Positions 40,128-49,947 of a stretch of 64,000 nucleotides of DNA are shown here, in pieces; within the stretch, counting starts at the first letter, position 1, and each line of letters starts with the position of its first letter. The notes under the pieces were generated by a model. That model worked only from the letters and a program-made list of their open reading frames with translations. It had not been told where the DNA came from and did not search any database. The position numbers and the translations under genes were made by a program. Location: positions 1 to 64,000 of the forward strand of contig NZ_PSNW01000011.1 of assembly GCF_002930645.1 (NCBI RefSeq), read 5' to 3'. This stretch comes from Solimonas fluminis (GTDB taxonomy: Bacteria; Pseudomonadota; Gammaproteobacteria; Nevskiales; Nevskiaceae).

Positions 40128-43100
40128 TCACCAGAGCACGCCGCTGACGCCGAAGCGCACCGCGGTACCATGCTCGGAGGTGGAAACGCCGGTGGTCACG
40201 CTCCAGCGGCCGTTCTCGGCCGTGCCGCGGAAGGTGACACCGACCGCCCCCTGGTTGACGTAGTAGCCGCTGCCGAGCGCATAGGTGATGTGCCCGGGAA
40301 TGAACGGTGCCGCTTCCATGGCGATGGCCGCGGCGATGCCGGCATTGGCCTCGTCGCGCATCTCGTCCACCGTGCGGCCGAAGTCCACGCGCAGGTCGGT
40401 CAACTGCTGCACGTTGACCGCGTCGGTCGGCGCCACACCGGCCGCGACGTTGCGCAGGCTCACCGGGCCGCCGGTACCGTCCGGATTGCCGAAGGTCACC
40501 GAGTTGTAGTTGACGCTGCCGTCGCCGTTGAAGTCGTAGCGCACCGCACTGGCACCCAGCTGCTTGAGCTGGCCGACGTTGGCGGCATCGGTGTCGGCCG
40601 TACCGGCCGCCACGTTGGTGATGCGCCGCTGCTGGCTGGACGAACCCACCGACACCGTGTTGTCCTGGTCGGCCACCGAGCCATTGCCCAGCGCCACGCT
40701 GTTGGCCGCGCTGGCCGTGGCGTTGTTGCCGAAGGCCGCGGCGAAAGCGCCCGCGGCACGGGCGTTGTCGCCCACCGCCGTGGTGTTGGTGCCCAGCGCC
40801 TGCGCGCCGGTGCCCACCGCCACCGAGGACTGCGCCACGGCACCCGAGCCGATGGCCACCGAGTTGGACTGCACCGCCGTGGCGTTCTGGCCCAGCGCGA
40901 TGCCGCCAGCCGCCTGGGCGCGGGCACCGCTGCCGATGGCGACGGCGTTGGCCGCGCCATCGGACACCTGGGCACCACTGCCGATCGCCAGGCCGTTCTC
41001 GGCATCGCTGCCGACACGGGCCGAGCTCTCGGCATCCTCACCGGCGCCGATGGCGATGGCATTGGCGGAAGAAGCGGTGGCATTCACGCCGATGGCGCTG
41101 GAATTGGCGCCGCTGGCCGTGTTGCCCGAGCCGAGCGCTGCGCTGCCCTCGCCGCTGGCGGTGTTGTCCACGCCCATGGCGGTGGCGCCATCCGCGCTGG
41201 CGTCGTTGCGCACACCGCACTTGGCGGAATCGGCACCGCCGCCGGGGCCGCAGAAAGCCAGCGCCTGGTCGGCACGGGCCAGCGCCGTGTTGGCCGTGTT
41301 CTGCACCACGGTGACGCGGCCGTCCACCTGGGCGACATCGTTCTCGACGGTATCGAGGCGATCACCCATCTCGGAAACGTTGCCGGCGATCTCCGCCACG
41401 TCCGCCTCCACCGAATCCACGCGGGTATCGAGCGCGGCGATGTTCGCGGTGTTTTGCGCGATGCCAGTTTCCGCGGCATCCACCCTCGAATCCAGCACGC
41501 CGATGGCGGCGGTGTTGGCAGCGATATCGGACGTGTTCTGGGCCGTGGCCGACTCCAGCGCGGAGATATCCGCGCTGTTCTGCGTGGTGGCCGTCTGGAG
41601 CGCCGCGATATCGGCGGTGTTCTGCGCGGTGGCCGCCTCGTTGGCCCCCAGGCGCGTGTCCAGCGCACCGATCTGCTGCTCGGCCGCCTCCACGCGGCCT
41701 TCCACCGCTGCCATGTCCGCCTCCGCGGCGTCCACGCGGCTATCGACCGTCGCGATGGCCGCCGCATTGGCGGCGATTCCGGCGTCGGCCGCGTTGGCCC
41801 GGGTGGTCAGGCCACCGATGGCGGATTCGTTGGCGGTGACCCGGCCGTCCAGAGCGGTGATGCCGGCGCTGTTCTGGGCGATACCGGACTCGGCGTTGCC
41901 CACACGACCGTCGAGCCCCGCGATGTTGGCCGTGTTCTGCGCCACGTTCTGGTTGGTGGCATGGAGCTGCGCCCCGTTGACCGCATCGCTGCTGTCGGCC
42001 GCCAGGCGGCCGGCGGCGACGCGCGTGATGCGGGTGGCGCCGCCGGCGCCCCCCAGCGTCAGCGTATTGCGGCTGGCGTCGTCGTAGGCGACGCCCAGCG
42101 GGTTGCCGGCGGCGGCCAGGCCTTCGAGCGCGCCGAACGCATCGCCGACGTTGCTGTAGGCATTGCCGCCGATGTTGTAGCTCGGGGCGGCGATGCTGCC
42201 GTCGGCATTGACCGCGGCGCCGCCACCCAGGGCCTGTGCCAGGCCGTTCACGCTGCTGGTGTTGGCGATCACGCGGCTGTCCAGGCTGGCGATGCTGCCT
42301 TCCGCGGAACCCAGGCGCGTATCGAGGCCGGCGATGTCCGTCGTGTGCTGGTCGAGCATGTCCTCCGCCGAGTCGACACGACCCTGCAGCCCCCCGATAT
42401 CGCCTTCCGCTGCCGTGACCCGCCCACCGAGCGTGCTGACGTCGGTCTGCAGGCCGCCGATATCGCCCTCGGCCGTGTCCAGGCGAGTGCCGAGACCGGC
42501 GATCTGGCCGCTATGCTGACCGATGGTGGCTTCCGCGGAACTGACGCGGCCGTCCAGGGCGCCGATGTCGCTGCTGTTCTGCGCGATGTCCTGCTCCGCG
42601 GTGTCCACGCGGGTGTCGAGCGCACCGAGGTCGCCCTCCGCTGCAGTCACGCGGGTGTCGAGCGCACCGATCTGCGCGGTGTGCGTGCCCACCGTGGCCT
42701 GCAGGCCGCCGATGCTCGCCTCGGCCGCATCGACGCGACCATCCAGGCTGGCGACCTCCCCTTCCGTGGTGCTCACGCGACCGTCCAGGGCGCTGATGTC
42801 GCTGCTGTTCTGCGCGATGTCCTGTTCCGCGTCGCCTACCCGGGTGTCCAGGGCGTCGAGGCTGTCCTCGGCTGTGGTGACACGGGAGTCCAGAGCGCCG
42901 ATCTGGGTGGTGTGTGTCCCCACCGTCGTCTGCAGGCTGCCGATGCTCGCCTCGGCCGTATCCACACGACCGTCCAGCGTCGCGATGCCGGCCTCGGCCG
43001 CGGTCACGCGTCCATCCACCACCGCGATGTCGCTGGCGTTCTGCGCCACCTCCTGGTTGGTGGCGAAGAGCTGGCCGGCATTGACCGCATCCGTGCTGCC

Positions 43101-46100
43101 CGCAGCCAGCGTGCCGGCCCCCAGGTTGGTGATGCGGGTCGTACCGCTGGCGCCCTGCAGGCTGATGCTGTTGCGGCTGGCATCATCGTAGGACACGCCC
43201 AGCGCCCCCCCGGCACCCGCCAGGCTTTCCAGGGCCTCCACCGCCGCGCCGACATTGTCATAGTCGGTGCCGCCCACGTTGTAGGTCGGCGCAGCAATGC
43301 TGCCGTCGGGATTCACGGCCGCGCCGCCACCCAGAGCCTGGGCCAGGCCGCCAATGCTCGCCGTATGCTGGCCGACGGTGGTCTGCAAGCCGGCGATATT
43401 GGTCTCGGCGACATCCACGCGACCACCGAGCGCGGAAATCCCGCCCTCCGCCATAGTCACGCGGGTATCAAGGGCGCCGATCTGCGTGGTGTGCGTACCC
43501 ACCGTGGACTGCAGGCTGCCGACATCCGTCTGCAGCGCGCCGATGTCGCTCTCCGTCGCATCGACGCGGCCACCGAGCGCGGAGATCCCGCCCTCCGCCG
43601 TGGTCACACGGGTATCGAGGGCACCGATCTGCGTGGTGTGCGTACCGACCGTGGCCTGCAGGCCGCCGACGTCCGTCTGCAGCGTGCCGATGTCGCTCTC
43701 CGTCGCATCGACGCGATCGCCCAGCGTGGCGAGTCCACCCTCGGCCGCGGTGACTCGGGTGTCGAGCGTGCCAATCTGCGTGCTGTGCGTGCCGACCGTG
43801 GCCTGCAGGCTGCCGACGTCTGTCTGCAGCGTACCGATATCGGTCTCCGCGGCATCCACACGCCCGCCCAAGCTGGCAACCTCTCCTTCCGTGGCGCTCA
43901 TGCGACCGTCGAGGGCGCTGATGTCGCTGCTGTTCTGCGCGATATCCTGTTCCGCCGTATCCACCCGGCCACTCAGCGTGGCGAGCCCACCTTCCGCCGC
44001 GGTGACTCGGGTATCGAGCGCACCGATCTGCGTGGTGTGCGTGCCCACCGTGGCCTGCAAGCTGCCGATGTCGGTCTGCAGCGCGCCGATGTCGGTTTCT
44101 GCGGCATCGACGCGGCCACCGAGCGCGGAAATGTCGCCCTCGGTCGCGGTCACGCGGGTGTCCAGTGCGCCGATCTGCATGGAGTGCGTGCCCACCGTGG
44201 TCTGCAGGCTACCGACGTCCGTCTGCAGCGTGCCGATGTCACTCTCCGTCGCATCGATGCGACCGCCCAGCGTGGCGAGTCCACCCTCGGCCGCGGTGAC
44301 TCGGGTGTCGAGCGTGCCGATCTGCGTGGTGTGCGTGCCGACCGTGGTCTGCAGGCTGCCGACGTCCATCTGCAGCGTGCCGATGTCGGTCTCCGCCGTG
44401 TCCACGCGGCCGCCCAGCGTGGCGATCCCACCCTCTGCGCTGGTCAGGCGGGTATCGAGCGTACCGATCTGCGTGGTGTGCGTACCGACCGTGGCCTGCA
44501 AGCCGCTGATGCTGGTCTCCGCGGTATCCACGCGCCCGTCCAGGGCAGCGATGTCGCTGGTGTTCTGCGCCACGTCCTGGTTGGTGTCGAAGAGCTGCCC
44601 GGCGTTGACGGCATCCGTGCTGCCGGCGGCGAGCGTGCCGGCGGTCAGGTTGGTGATGCGGGTGGTGCCGCTGTCGCCCTGCAGGGTGATGGTGTCGCGG
44701 CTGGCGTCATCATAGGAAACACCCAACGCGCTACCCGTGCCGGTCAAGGCCTCCAGGGCCTCGATCGCACCGCCCACGTTGTTGTAGTCGGTGCCGGCCA
44801 CGTTGTAGGTCGGAGACACGATGCTGCCATCCGCGTTCACCGCCGCGCCGCCGCCGAGCGAACTGCTCAGCGTCAGGCTCAGGCCCCGCAACTGGCTGCC
44901 GTTGACGGCGTCCGTGCTGCCCGCAGAGAGAGAACCAGCGCCCACATTCACGATGCGGCGCTGGTTGGCGGCAGATCCCACCGAGACGGTGTTGGCGACG
45001 TCTGCCACCGAACCCTGGCCCAGCGCCACGCTGCCCGCTGCCGTTGCCGAAGCATCGGTGCCCAGCGCAATCGAATCGACCCCGGCTGCCGCTACCGAGG
45101 CATTGCGGCCGATGGCGATGCCGTTGGTCGCGCCAGCGGCGACGGTGGTGCCGGCTTCGCTGTCGAGCGCCGAGCCGAGCACGATGGCATGGTCGGCGTT
45201 GGCGTTGCCATGCGCGCCGAGCGCAACGCTGTAGTTTCCTCCGGTCTCATTCTGGTAGCCGACGGCGGAACTGCCCACGCCGTAAGCCTCATTCAAGTAT
45301 CCGAAGGCATTGCTTTGATCGCCTTCGGTATAGTTGCCGGAGCCGAAGGAACTGCTGTTCTGACCCTCGGCAGTGTTGGCGTCACCGAACGCCGCGGCGG
45401 ACTCACCGATCGCAGAGTTGCTGCCGCCGAAAGCACTGCCGCCCCTGCCCGTAACGGTATTGAAACCGCCAACCGCGCTGCCGAGATCGACCGCCGTGCT
45501 GTTGTTGCCGACCGCCGTGGACCGCCGGCCATTGGCCTGCGCATAGGCGCCGATCGCCATGGCATCCTCTCCCGTGGCGCCCACGCCGGCCCGGTGGCCG
45601 ATGGCGATGCCATGGGTGGCGCCAGCGGCGACACGCGTGGCATTGACTGCTGACTGGGCGTTGCCGATGGCCACCGAATCCTCGGCAGCCGCGTTGCTGT
45701 GGGTTCCGATCGCGGTGCTGCGCTCACCGCTGGAGAGGCTGGCGGAGCCCATGGCAATCGAATTGACCCCGGATACCGCCGAGCTCTGGCCCAAGGCAAT
45801 GGAGTTGATACCGGCCGCTGCCACCGACGCGTTGTTGCCGATGGCGATGCCGCTGGTGGCACCGGCGGCAACTCGTGCACCGCCCTCCTCGGTGTCGGAG
45901 TTGCCCAGGGCCAGCGAGTAGTCCGCGGCTGCCTCGCTGTTCGCACCCACGGCGGTGCCGTAGGCACCCGAGGCCCTGCTGCTGAAGCCCATCGCGGAGG
46001 AATTCAGGCCGCTGGCGACGTTGTCGTAGCCCATCGCCGAACTGCGCTCGCCGCTCGCGTTGTTCTCATAACCGAAAGCGCTGCTGGACACCCCTGTCGC

Positions 46101-49100
46101 ATCGTTCTCGTTGCCGAAGGCGCTGCTGTTGGATCCGCTCGCGCTGTTGTCGCGGCCGAAGGCGCTGCTTTCGCCGCCGGTCGCGCCGTTTCCAAGGCCG
46201 ATCGCGACGTCATCATCATCCTCAGCCCGGTTGTCCGAGCCCAAAGCGATGGCGGAATTGCCCTCGGCGGTGTTCCGCGTGCCGATGGCGATGGCCTCGA
46301 GTCCCGTCACCGTCTCTTCCCCGGTATCCGGGTCGACCTCCACCAGGCCCGCCGTGCTGTAGCGGCCGATGGCGATGGCGCCTTCCGCTGCGGCGGTCGT
46401 GCTGCTGCCGATCGCAATGGCCCCCGTGGCGTTTTCGCGGACGACGGCCCCGGAGCCGCCATATTCCTCGCCCGAGTGCACGCCGATGGCCAGCGAGCCG
46501 TCCGCCCAGGCGTTGCTGCTGTTGCCTACGGCGACACTGCCGGCCCCAGCCGCTTCGACGCCGGTGCCGAAGGCGGAGCTGCCGCCCCCACTGGCCCTGG
46601 TGGCGTTGCCGACAGCGACGCTGCCGTCACCGGAAGCGCTGCTCTGGCGGCCCAGTGCGGCACTGAAATCGCCGGATGCAGCATTGTTTTGGCCAATGGC
46701 GGCGCTGTACGCCCCGGTAACACTGTTCCGATAACCCACGGCACTGGCGCCGTCCGTGCTGGCGGTATTGTTGTACCCCAAAGCGGAAGCTCCAAGACCG
46801 CTGGCGACGTTGGCGTTGCCCACCGCACTGGCGCTGCCGCCGGTAGCCGTGGAACCGGCGCCGACCGCCATGGCCGAAGCCGCCGAAGCGGCGGCGTTGG
46901 TGCCCAGGCTGATCGCATTGGTGGCATTGGCCGCGACGGAGGCGTTGCGGCCGATGGCGATGCCATTGGTGGCGCCGGCGAGCACGCGTGCGCCAGTGGC
47001 AACAGTGTCGGAGTTGCCGATGGCCAGCGAGAAATCCGCGCCCGACTGGCTGTGGGAGCCCAGGGCCGAACTGCCTCCGCCCGAAGCGGTGTTGGTGAAA
47101 CCCAGGGCCGAAGCGTTCACTCCGCTGGCGACATTGCGCGCGCCGATCGCGCTGGCGCCGGCAGTCGATGCGGTGTTGTCGCTGCCCAGCGCACTGGTGA
47201 CGAGTGCCGAGGCGGTGTTGGAATACCCCACGGCCACGCTCTGTGCGCCCGAGGCGACGGCTTCGGTACCGACGGCGGTGCTGGTGGCCGCGGAAGCCCG
47301 GGTGGCGTAGCCCAGGGCGATGGCATTGGCCGCATTGTCCGCCACGGCAGCATCGGGGCCGATGGCGACGCTATTGGTGGCGCCGGTACCGACGCGTGCG
47401 CCGTTGGCTGCGGCGGCCGCGTTGCCGATGGCCACCGAGTTCTGGGCCGCGGCATTGCTGTTGGTGCCGATCGCCGTGCTGCGCGGGCCGCTGGCGATAC
47501 TGGCGGAGCCCATGGCGATCGCGTTGACCCCCGCCGCCGCGACGCTCGCATTGCGGCCGATGGCGATGCCGTTGGTGGCGCCGGCCGCGACCGTGGTGCC
47601 GGCCTCGCCGTCCAGCGCCGTGCCGACCACGATGGAATGGTCGGCATTGGCGTTGGCATTGGCGCCCAGGGCTACGCTGTAGCCACCCGTCGCTTCGCTC
47701 TGGTAGCCGAACGTGCTGCTCGCGGTACCGCTGGCCAGGTTCTGGTGACCCATGGCCGAGCTGTCGATGCCGCTCGCGGTATTGTCGAAGCCGAAGGCGG
47801 CGCTGTCCTCGCCCGTCGCGTCGTTGTTGACGCCGACGGCACTGCTGTCGTTGCCTTCAGCTGAATTGCTGTGGCCGATGGCGACGGCATCTTCGTCCGT
47901 TGCTTCGTTGTAGAGCCCCAGCGTGAGGCTATCGATGCCCAGCGATTCATTCTCGCGCCCGATGGCGATGGCTCCGTCCACGTCGGCGACGTTGGCCTCG
48001 CCCCAAGCGAAGCTCGAAGCGCCATAGGCAGCGTTGCGCAGGCCGATCGCGATGCTGGAATCGCCGTAGGCCCGGTTCCCCATGCCGAAGGCGATGGCAA
48101 ACAGCCCGCCGGTCGGAACGAGTTCGTCCGATTCCGGATCGACCCCCGCCGTCCCCGCGATATTGCCAAGGCCAATGGCTATCGAGGTCTGGCCAGCTGC
48201 CACCGAACCGAGGCCGACAGCGACGGAATAGTCGCCGACCGTACCTGAGCCGCCGCCGATCGCCATGCTGCCGTCGCCGTATGCGGTTGCGGAGACCCCG
48301 CTGTTCATCATCCCGCCGTATTCATCAGGGATGGGAAGACCCACGCCGATCGCGAGCGAACCGAACCCCTCCGCGTTGGCGTAGTTGCCCATCGCCACGC
48401 TGTAAGCTCCCGCGGACATGTTTTCGTAGCCGAAAGCGGAGCTGCGCAGGCCTGAACTGGAATTTGCATAGCCGGCAGCGGTGCTGCCCGCGCCGCCAGC
48501 GTAGTTGTAGGTTCCGAGGGCGGCGCTACCTGTACCCTCGGTAGTATTGCCGTAGCCGACCGCTGAACTATTTTCACCCACCGAACTGTTCTGGTAGCCG
48601 AAGGCTGAACTGCGCAGGCCGGAGGCGGTGTTGTCACTACCCACCGCCGTGCTGTTGGCGCCCGAGGCGGCCGAACTGACGCCGATGGCGGTGGCCGCGG
48701 CTGCCGTGGCGTCGGTGTCGCTGCCCAGCGCCATGGCATTGACGGCATTGACGCCGACGGCGGCATCGCGGCCGATGGCGATGCCGTTGGTGGCGCCGGT
48801 GCCGACGCGCGCGCCGCTGGCGGCGATATCGGAGTTGCCGATCGCCACCGAGAAATCGGCGTTGGCAGTGGAGCGGCTGCCGACCGCCAGGCTGCGGCTG
48901 CCGCCGGCGGCGTTGTCGTAACCCAGGGCCGCACTGAAAGATCCGCTCGCGGCGCTGTCGTCGCCCACGGCCAGGCTGCTCGCGCCGGTGGCAAGGCTGG
49001 CATGGCCCACCGCGGTGCTGTTGGCGCCGCCCGCACGGTTGGCGTCGCCCACCGCGGTGCTGCTGGCGCCGGAGGCGATGTTGCTCACGCCCAGTGCGGT

Positions 49101-49496
49101 GGCGCGGTTATTGGTGGCCTGGCTGTCCGCGCCGAAGGCGTTGCTGAACTGTCCGGTGGCGTCGCTGAACGCGCCTACCGCCGTGCTGTCCCCGCCGCTG
49201 GCGACGTTGCCGATGCCGCAGGCCAGGGAATTCGTCGCCGAACCGTTGCTGCCGCCATTGTTGTTGGCGTCGTTCAGCCGGCATTCCTCGGCCAGGGCCG
49301 GCGGGGTATAGCCCATCAAGGGGAATGCCAGCTGCAGCGCCAGCGCCCAGGCACCGATCCTCAGGGTGCCGGACCGCTGCACAGGCACCGAGCCGACCGT
49401 GCCGCTGCTGCCGCCGCCATGGTTGCGGGCCAGTTCCGAGGCTACGACTAGGCAATTGAGCGCCCGGCTCCAGATGATCTTGTGGATGTGGTTCAT
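40128..49496 (-). CDS. Giant YadA-like trimeric autotransporter adhesin, 3122 aa
   Basis: The N-terminus is an extended signal peptide region of the ESPR kind (MNHIHKIIWSRALNCLVVAS) with the hydrophobic core LALQLAFPLMG and cleavage near ALAEE. Residues about 75-1500 are YadA/Hep_Hag head repeats of about 14 residues (SxAxGxxNxASGxxSxAxG). Neck/connector modules with VNAGQLF and ALGGGAAVNADGSI alternate with a coiled-coil stalk, including a 49-residue tandem array (nt 43377-44489). A second short head precedes the C-terminal YadA anchor, which ends in the aromatic pattern AVRFGVSGVLW. Three chains form one outer-membrane barrel with a very long fibre that mediates adhesion or autoagglutination. 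The gene is open throughout; no frameshift is seen. It is preceded by the shared 39-bp element and followed by its probable partners. Confidence 0.96.
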   Translation of the reverse strand: MNHIHKIIWSRALNCLVVASELARNHGGGSSGTVGSVPVQRSGTLRIGAWALALQLAFPLMGYTPPALAEECRLNDANNNGGSNGSATNSLACGIGNVASGGDSTAVGAFSDATGQFSNAFGADSQATNNRATALGVSNIASGASSTAVGDANRAGGANSTAVGHASLATGASSLAVGDDSAASGSFSAALGYDNAAGGSRSLAVGSRSTANADFSVAIGNSDIAASGARVGTGATNGIAIGRDAAVGVNAVNAMALGSDTDATAAAATAIGVSSAASGANSTAVGSDNTASGLRSSAFGYQNSSVGENSSAVGYGNTTEGTGSAALGTYNYAGGAGSTAAGYANSSSGLRSSAFGYENMSAGAYSVAMGNYANAEGFGSLAIGVGLPIPDEYGGMMNSGVSATAYGDGSMAIGGGSGTVGDYSVAVGLGSVAAGQTSIAIGLGNIAGTAGVDPESDELVPTGGLFAIAFGMGNRAYGDSSIAIGLRNAAYGASSFAWGEANVADVDGAIAIGRENESLGIDSLTLGLYNEATDEDAVAIGHSNSAEGNDSSAVGVNNDATGEDSAAFGFDNTASGIDSSAMGHQNLASGTASSTFGYQSEATGGYSVALGANANANADHSIVVGTALDGEAGTTVAAGATNGIAIGRNASVAAAGVNAIAMGSASIASGPRSTAIGTNSNAAAQNSVAIGNAAAAANGARVGTGATNSVAIGPDAAVADNAANAIALGYATRASAATSTAVGTEAVASGAQSVAVGYSNTASALVTSALGSDNTASTAGASAIGARNVASGVNASALGFTNTASGGGSSALGSHSQSGADFSLAIGNSDTVATGARVLAGATNGIAIGRNASVAANATNAISLGTNAAASAASAMAVGAGSTATGGSASAVGNANVASGLGASALGYNNTASTDGASAVGYRNSVTGAYSAAIGQNNAASGDFSAALGRQSSASGDGSVAVGNATRASGGGSSAFGTGVEAAGAGSVAVGNSSNAWADGSLAIGVHSGEEYGGSGAVVRENATGAIAIGSSTTAAAEGAIAIGRYSTAGLVEVDPDTGEETVTGLEAIAIGTRNTAEGNSAIALGSDNRAEDDDDVAIGLGNGATGGESSAFGRDNSASGSNSSAFGNENDATGVSSSAFGYENNASGERSSAMGYDNVASGLNSSAMGFSSRASGAYGTAVGANSEAAADYSLALGNSDTEEGGARVAAGATSGIAIGNNASVAAAGINSIALGQSSAVSGVNSIAMGSASLSSGERSTAIGTHSNAAAEDSVAIGNAQSAVNATRVAAGATHGIAIGHRAGVGATGEDAMAIGAYAQANGRRSTAVGNNSTAVDLGSAVGGFNTVTGRGGSAFGGSNSAIGESAAAFGDANTAEGQNSSSFGSGNYTEGDQSNAFGYLNEAYGVGSSAVGYQNETGGNYSVALGAHGNANADHAIVLGSALDSEAGTTVAAGATNGIAIGRNASVAAAGVDSIALGTDASATAAGSVALGQGSVADVANTVSVGSAANQRRIVNVGAGSLSAGSTDAVNGSQLRGLSLTLSSSLGGGAAVNADGSIVSPTYNVAGTDYNNVGGAIEALEALTGTGSALGVSYDDASRDTITLQGDSGTTRITNLTAGTLAAGSTDAVNAGQLFDTNQDVAQNTSDIAALDGRVDTAETSISGLQATVGTHTTQIGTLDTRLTSAEGGIATLGGRVDTAETDIGTLQMDVGSLQTTVGTHTTQIGTLDTRVTAAEGGLATLGGRIDATESDIGTLQTDVGSLQTTVGTHSMQIGALDTRVTATEGDISALGGRVDAAETDIGALQTDIGSLQATVGTHTTQIGALDTRVTAAEGGLATLSGRVDTAEQDIAQNSSDISALDGRMSATEGEVASLGGRVDAAETDIGTLQTDVGSLQATVGTHSTQIGTLDTRVTAAEGGLATLGDRVDATESDIGTLQTDVGGLQATVGTHTTQIGALDTRVTTAEGGISALGGRVDATESDIGALQTDVGSLQSTVGTHTTQIGALDTRVTMAEGGISALGGRVDVAETNIAGLQTTVGQHTASIGGLAQALGGGAAVNPDGSIAAPTYNVGGTDYDNVGAAVEALESLAGAGGALGVSYDDASRNSISLQGASGTTRITNLGAGTLAAGSTDAVNAGQLFATNQEVAQNASDIAVVDGRVTAAEAGIATLDGRVDTAEASIGSLQTTVGTHTTQIGALDSRVTTAEDSLDALDTRVGDAEQDIAQNSSDISALDGRVSTTEGEVASLDGRVDAAEASIGGLQATVGTHTAQIGALDTRVTAAEGDLGALDTRVDTAEQDIAQNSSDIGALDGRVSSAEATIGQHSGQIAGLGTRLDTAEGDIGGLQTDVSTLGGRVTAAEGDIGGLQGRVDSAEDMLDQHTTDIAGLDTRLGSAEGSIASLDSRVIANTSSVNGLAQALGGGAAVNADGSIAAPSYNIGGNAYSNVGDAFGALEGLAAAGNPLGVAYDDASRNTLTLGGAGGATRITRVAAGRLAADSSDAVNGAQLHATNQNVAQNTANIAGLDGRVGNAESGIAQNSAGITALDGRVTANESAIGGLTTRANAADAGIAANAAAIATVDSRVDAAEADMAAVEGRVEAAEQQIGALDTRLGANEAATAQNTADIAALQTATTQNSADISALESATAQNTSDIAANTAAIGVLDSRVDAAETGIAQNTANIAALDTRVDSVEADVAEIAGNVSEMGDRLDTVENDVAQVDGRVTVVQNTANTALARADQALAFCGPGGGADSAKCGVRNDASADGATAMGVDNTASGEGSAALGSGNTASGANSSAIGVNATASSANAIAIGAGEDAESSARVGSDAENGLAIGSGAQVSDGAANAVAIGSGARAQAAGGIALGQNATAVQSNSVAIGSGAVAQSSVAVGTGAQALGTNTTAVGDNARAAGAFAAAFGNNATASAANSVALGNGSVADQDNTVSVGSSSQQRRITNVAAGTADTDAANVGQLKQLGASAVRYDFNGDGSVNYNSVTFGNPDGTGGPVSLRNVAAGVAPTDAVNVQQLTDLRVDFGRTVDEMRDEANAGIAAAIAMEAAPFIPGHITYALGSGYYVNQGAVGVTFRGTAENGRWSVTTGVSTSEHGTAVRFGVSGVLW
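43377..44489 (-). repeat. 147-bp tandem repeats in the autotransporter stalk
   Basis: Seven units encode the coiled-coil stalk, each starting VGTH(T/S)xQIG. Their lengths are 49, 49, 49, 84, 49, 49 and 42 residues. All are multiples of seven, so the heptad register is kept through the insertion in unit 4 (AEQDIAQNSSDISALDGR) and the shorter unit 7. High DNA similarity between units suggests recent expansion and possible length variation. Confidence 0.9.
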
Positions 49497-49550
49497 TGCA
49501 GCCCCCTATGATTTATCTACTGCGTGTTAGCTTCGTCTTCCGGGCGCGAC

Positions 49551-49589
49551 CGCGGTATCCGCGAGTAGTCCTAGTACTTTGGTCGTAGG
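49551..49589 (-). promoter_or_regulatory. 39-bp shared promoter element upstream of the autotransporter
   Basis: On the minus strand it reads CCTACGACCAAAGTACTAGG, an imperfect dyad, then a spacer, then CGGATACCGCG. It is identical at 32 of 39 positions to 53184-53222 in front of the ATP-grasp gene, with the same length and orientation. It lies 54 bases upstream of the start codon. The dyad shape would suit a LuxR/NarL-type activator with a downstream promoter. Confidence 0.7.
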
Positions 49590-49604
49590 CCGAGCCGGGG
49601 CTTT

Positions 49605-49706
49605 CGTGGATTGCCTTGAATGGCAATCCACGCCGGCGAAGGCCCCGGCCATGGAGGGCCGGGCTGGGATTAATTCGCCAGATGCCGCCGCGCCATGGAC
49701 GGCGGC
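49605..49706. repeat. Composite three-hairpin intergenic element, copy 2 (inverted)
   Basis: Read on the minus strand, the three hairpins of 5007-5118 recur in the same order: GCCGCCG/CGGCGGC around TCCATGGCG, CCCGGCC/GGCCGGG with loop CTCCAT, and CGTGGATTGCC/GGCAATCCACG with loop ATTCAA. The loops are shared with copy 1; the stems differ. The gap 49497-49947 contains this element, the promoter element and a short dispersed repeat. Confidence 0.75.
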
Positions 49707-49875
49707 CCTGAGCAAAGGGGCACGACGAAATCTCCGGACGGTTGCCCGGATGATTGCGATAGCAGTGGGGACACGCGGGCAAAGCCCTTTCGTGCTGCCG
49801 AAAGCAGGCGCCTTCAGCGAACTGGTCGAAGCGCGGGCGGACTTTTCCTACCGCCGGCCGACGGCTTGCCGCACA

Positions 49876-49916
49876 CCCTTCGATCCTTCTACGAGCTCAG
49901 GACTTCAGGGCGAACC
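49876..49916. repeat. Degenerate short dispersed repeat
   Basis: CCCTTCGATCCTTCTACGAGCTCAGGACTTCAGGGCGAACC is a degenerate form of the TTCGAC(A/G)AGCTCAGGGCGAAC-type repeat, related to the one at 5235-5262. It lies just beyond the glycosyltransferase stop. Confidence 0.45.
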
Positions 49917-49947
49917 GCAAACATCCCCGGACTTTGTTGGTTACTCC

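Noticed and set aside
43377-44489. A possible CRISPR-like array because of the regular repeats
   Set aside because: The repeats are 147 bp, lie inside a reading frame and encode a coiled coil; there are no short repeats with unique spacers and no cas genes.
40122-45653. A long plus-strand open frame (1843 codons) opposite the autotransporter
   Set aside because: It is the antisense of highly repetitive autotransporter codons. The composition (Arg, His, Gly, Val) is that of a mirror frame and there is no start signal.
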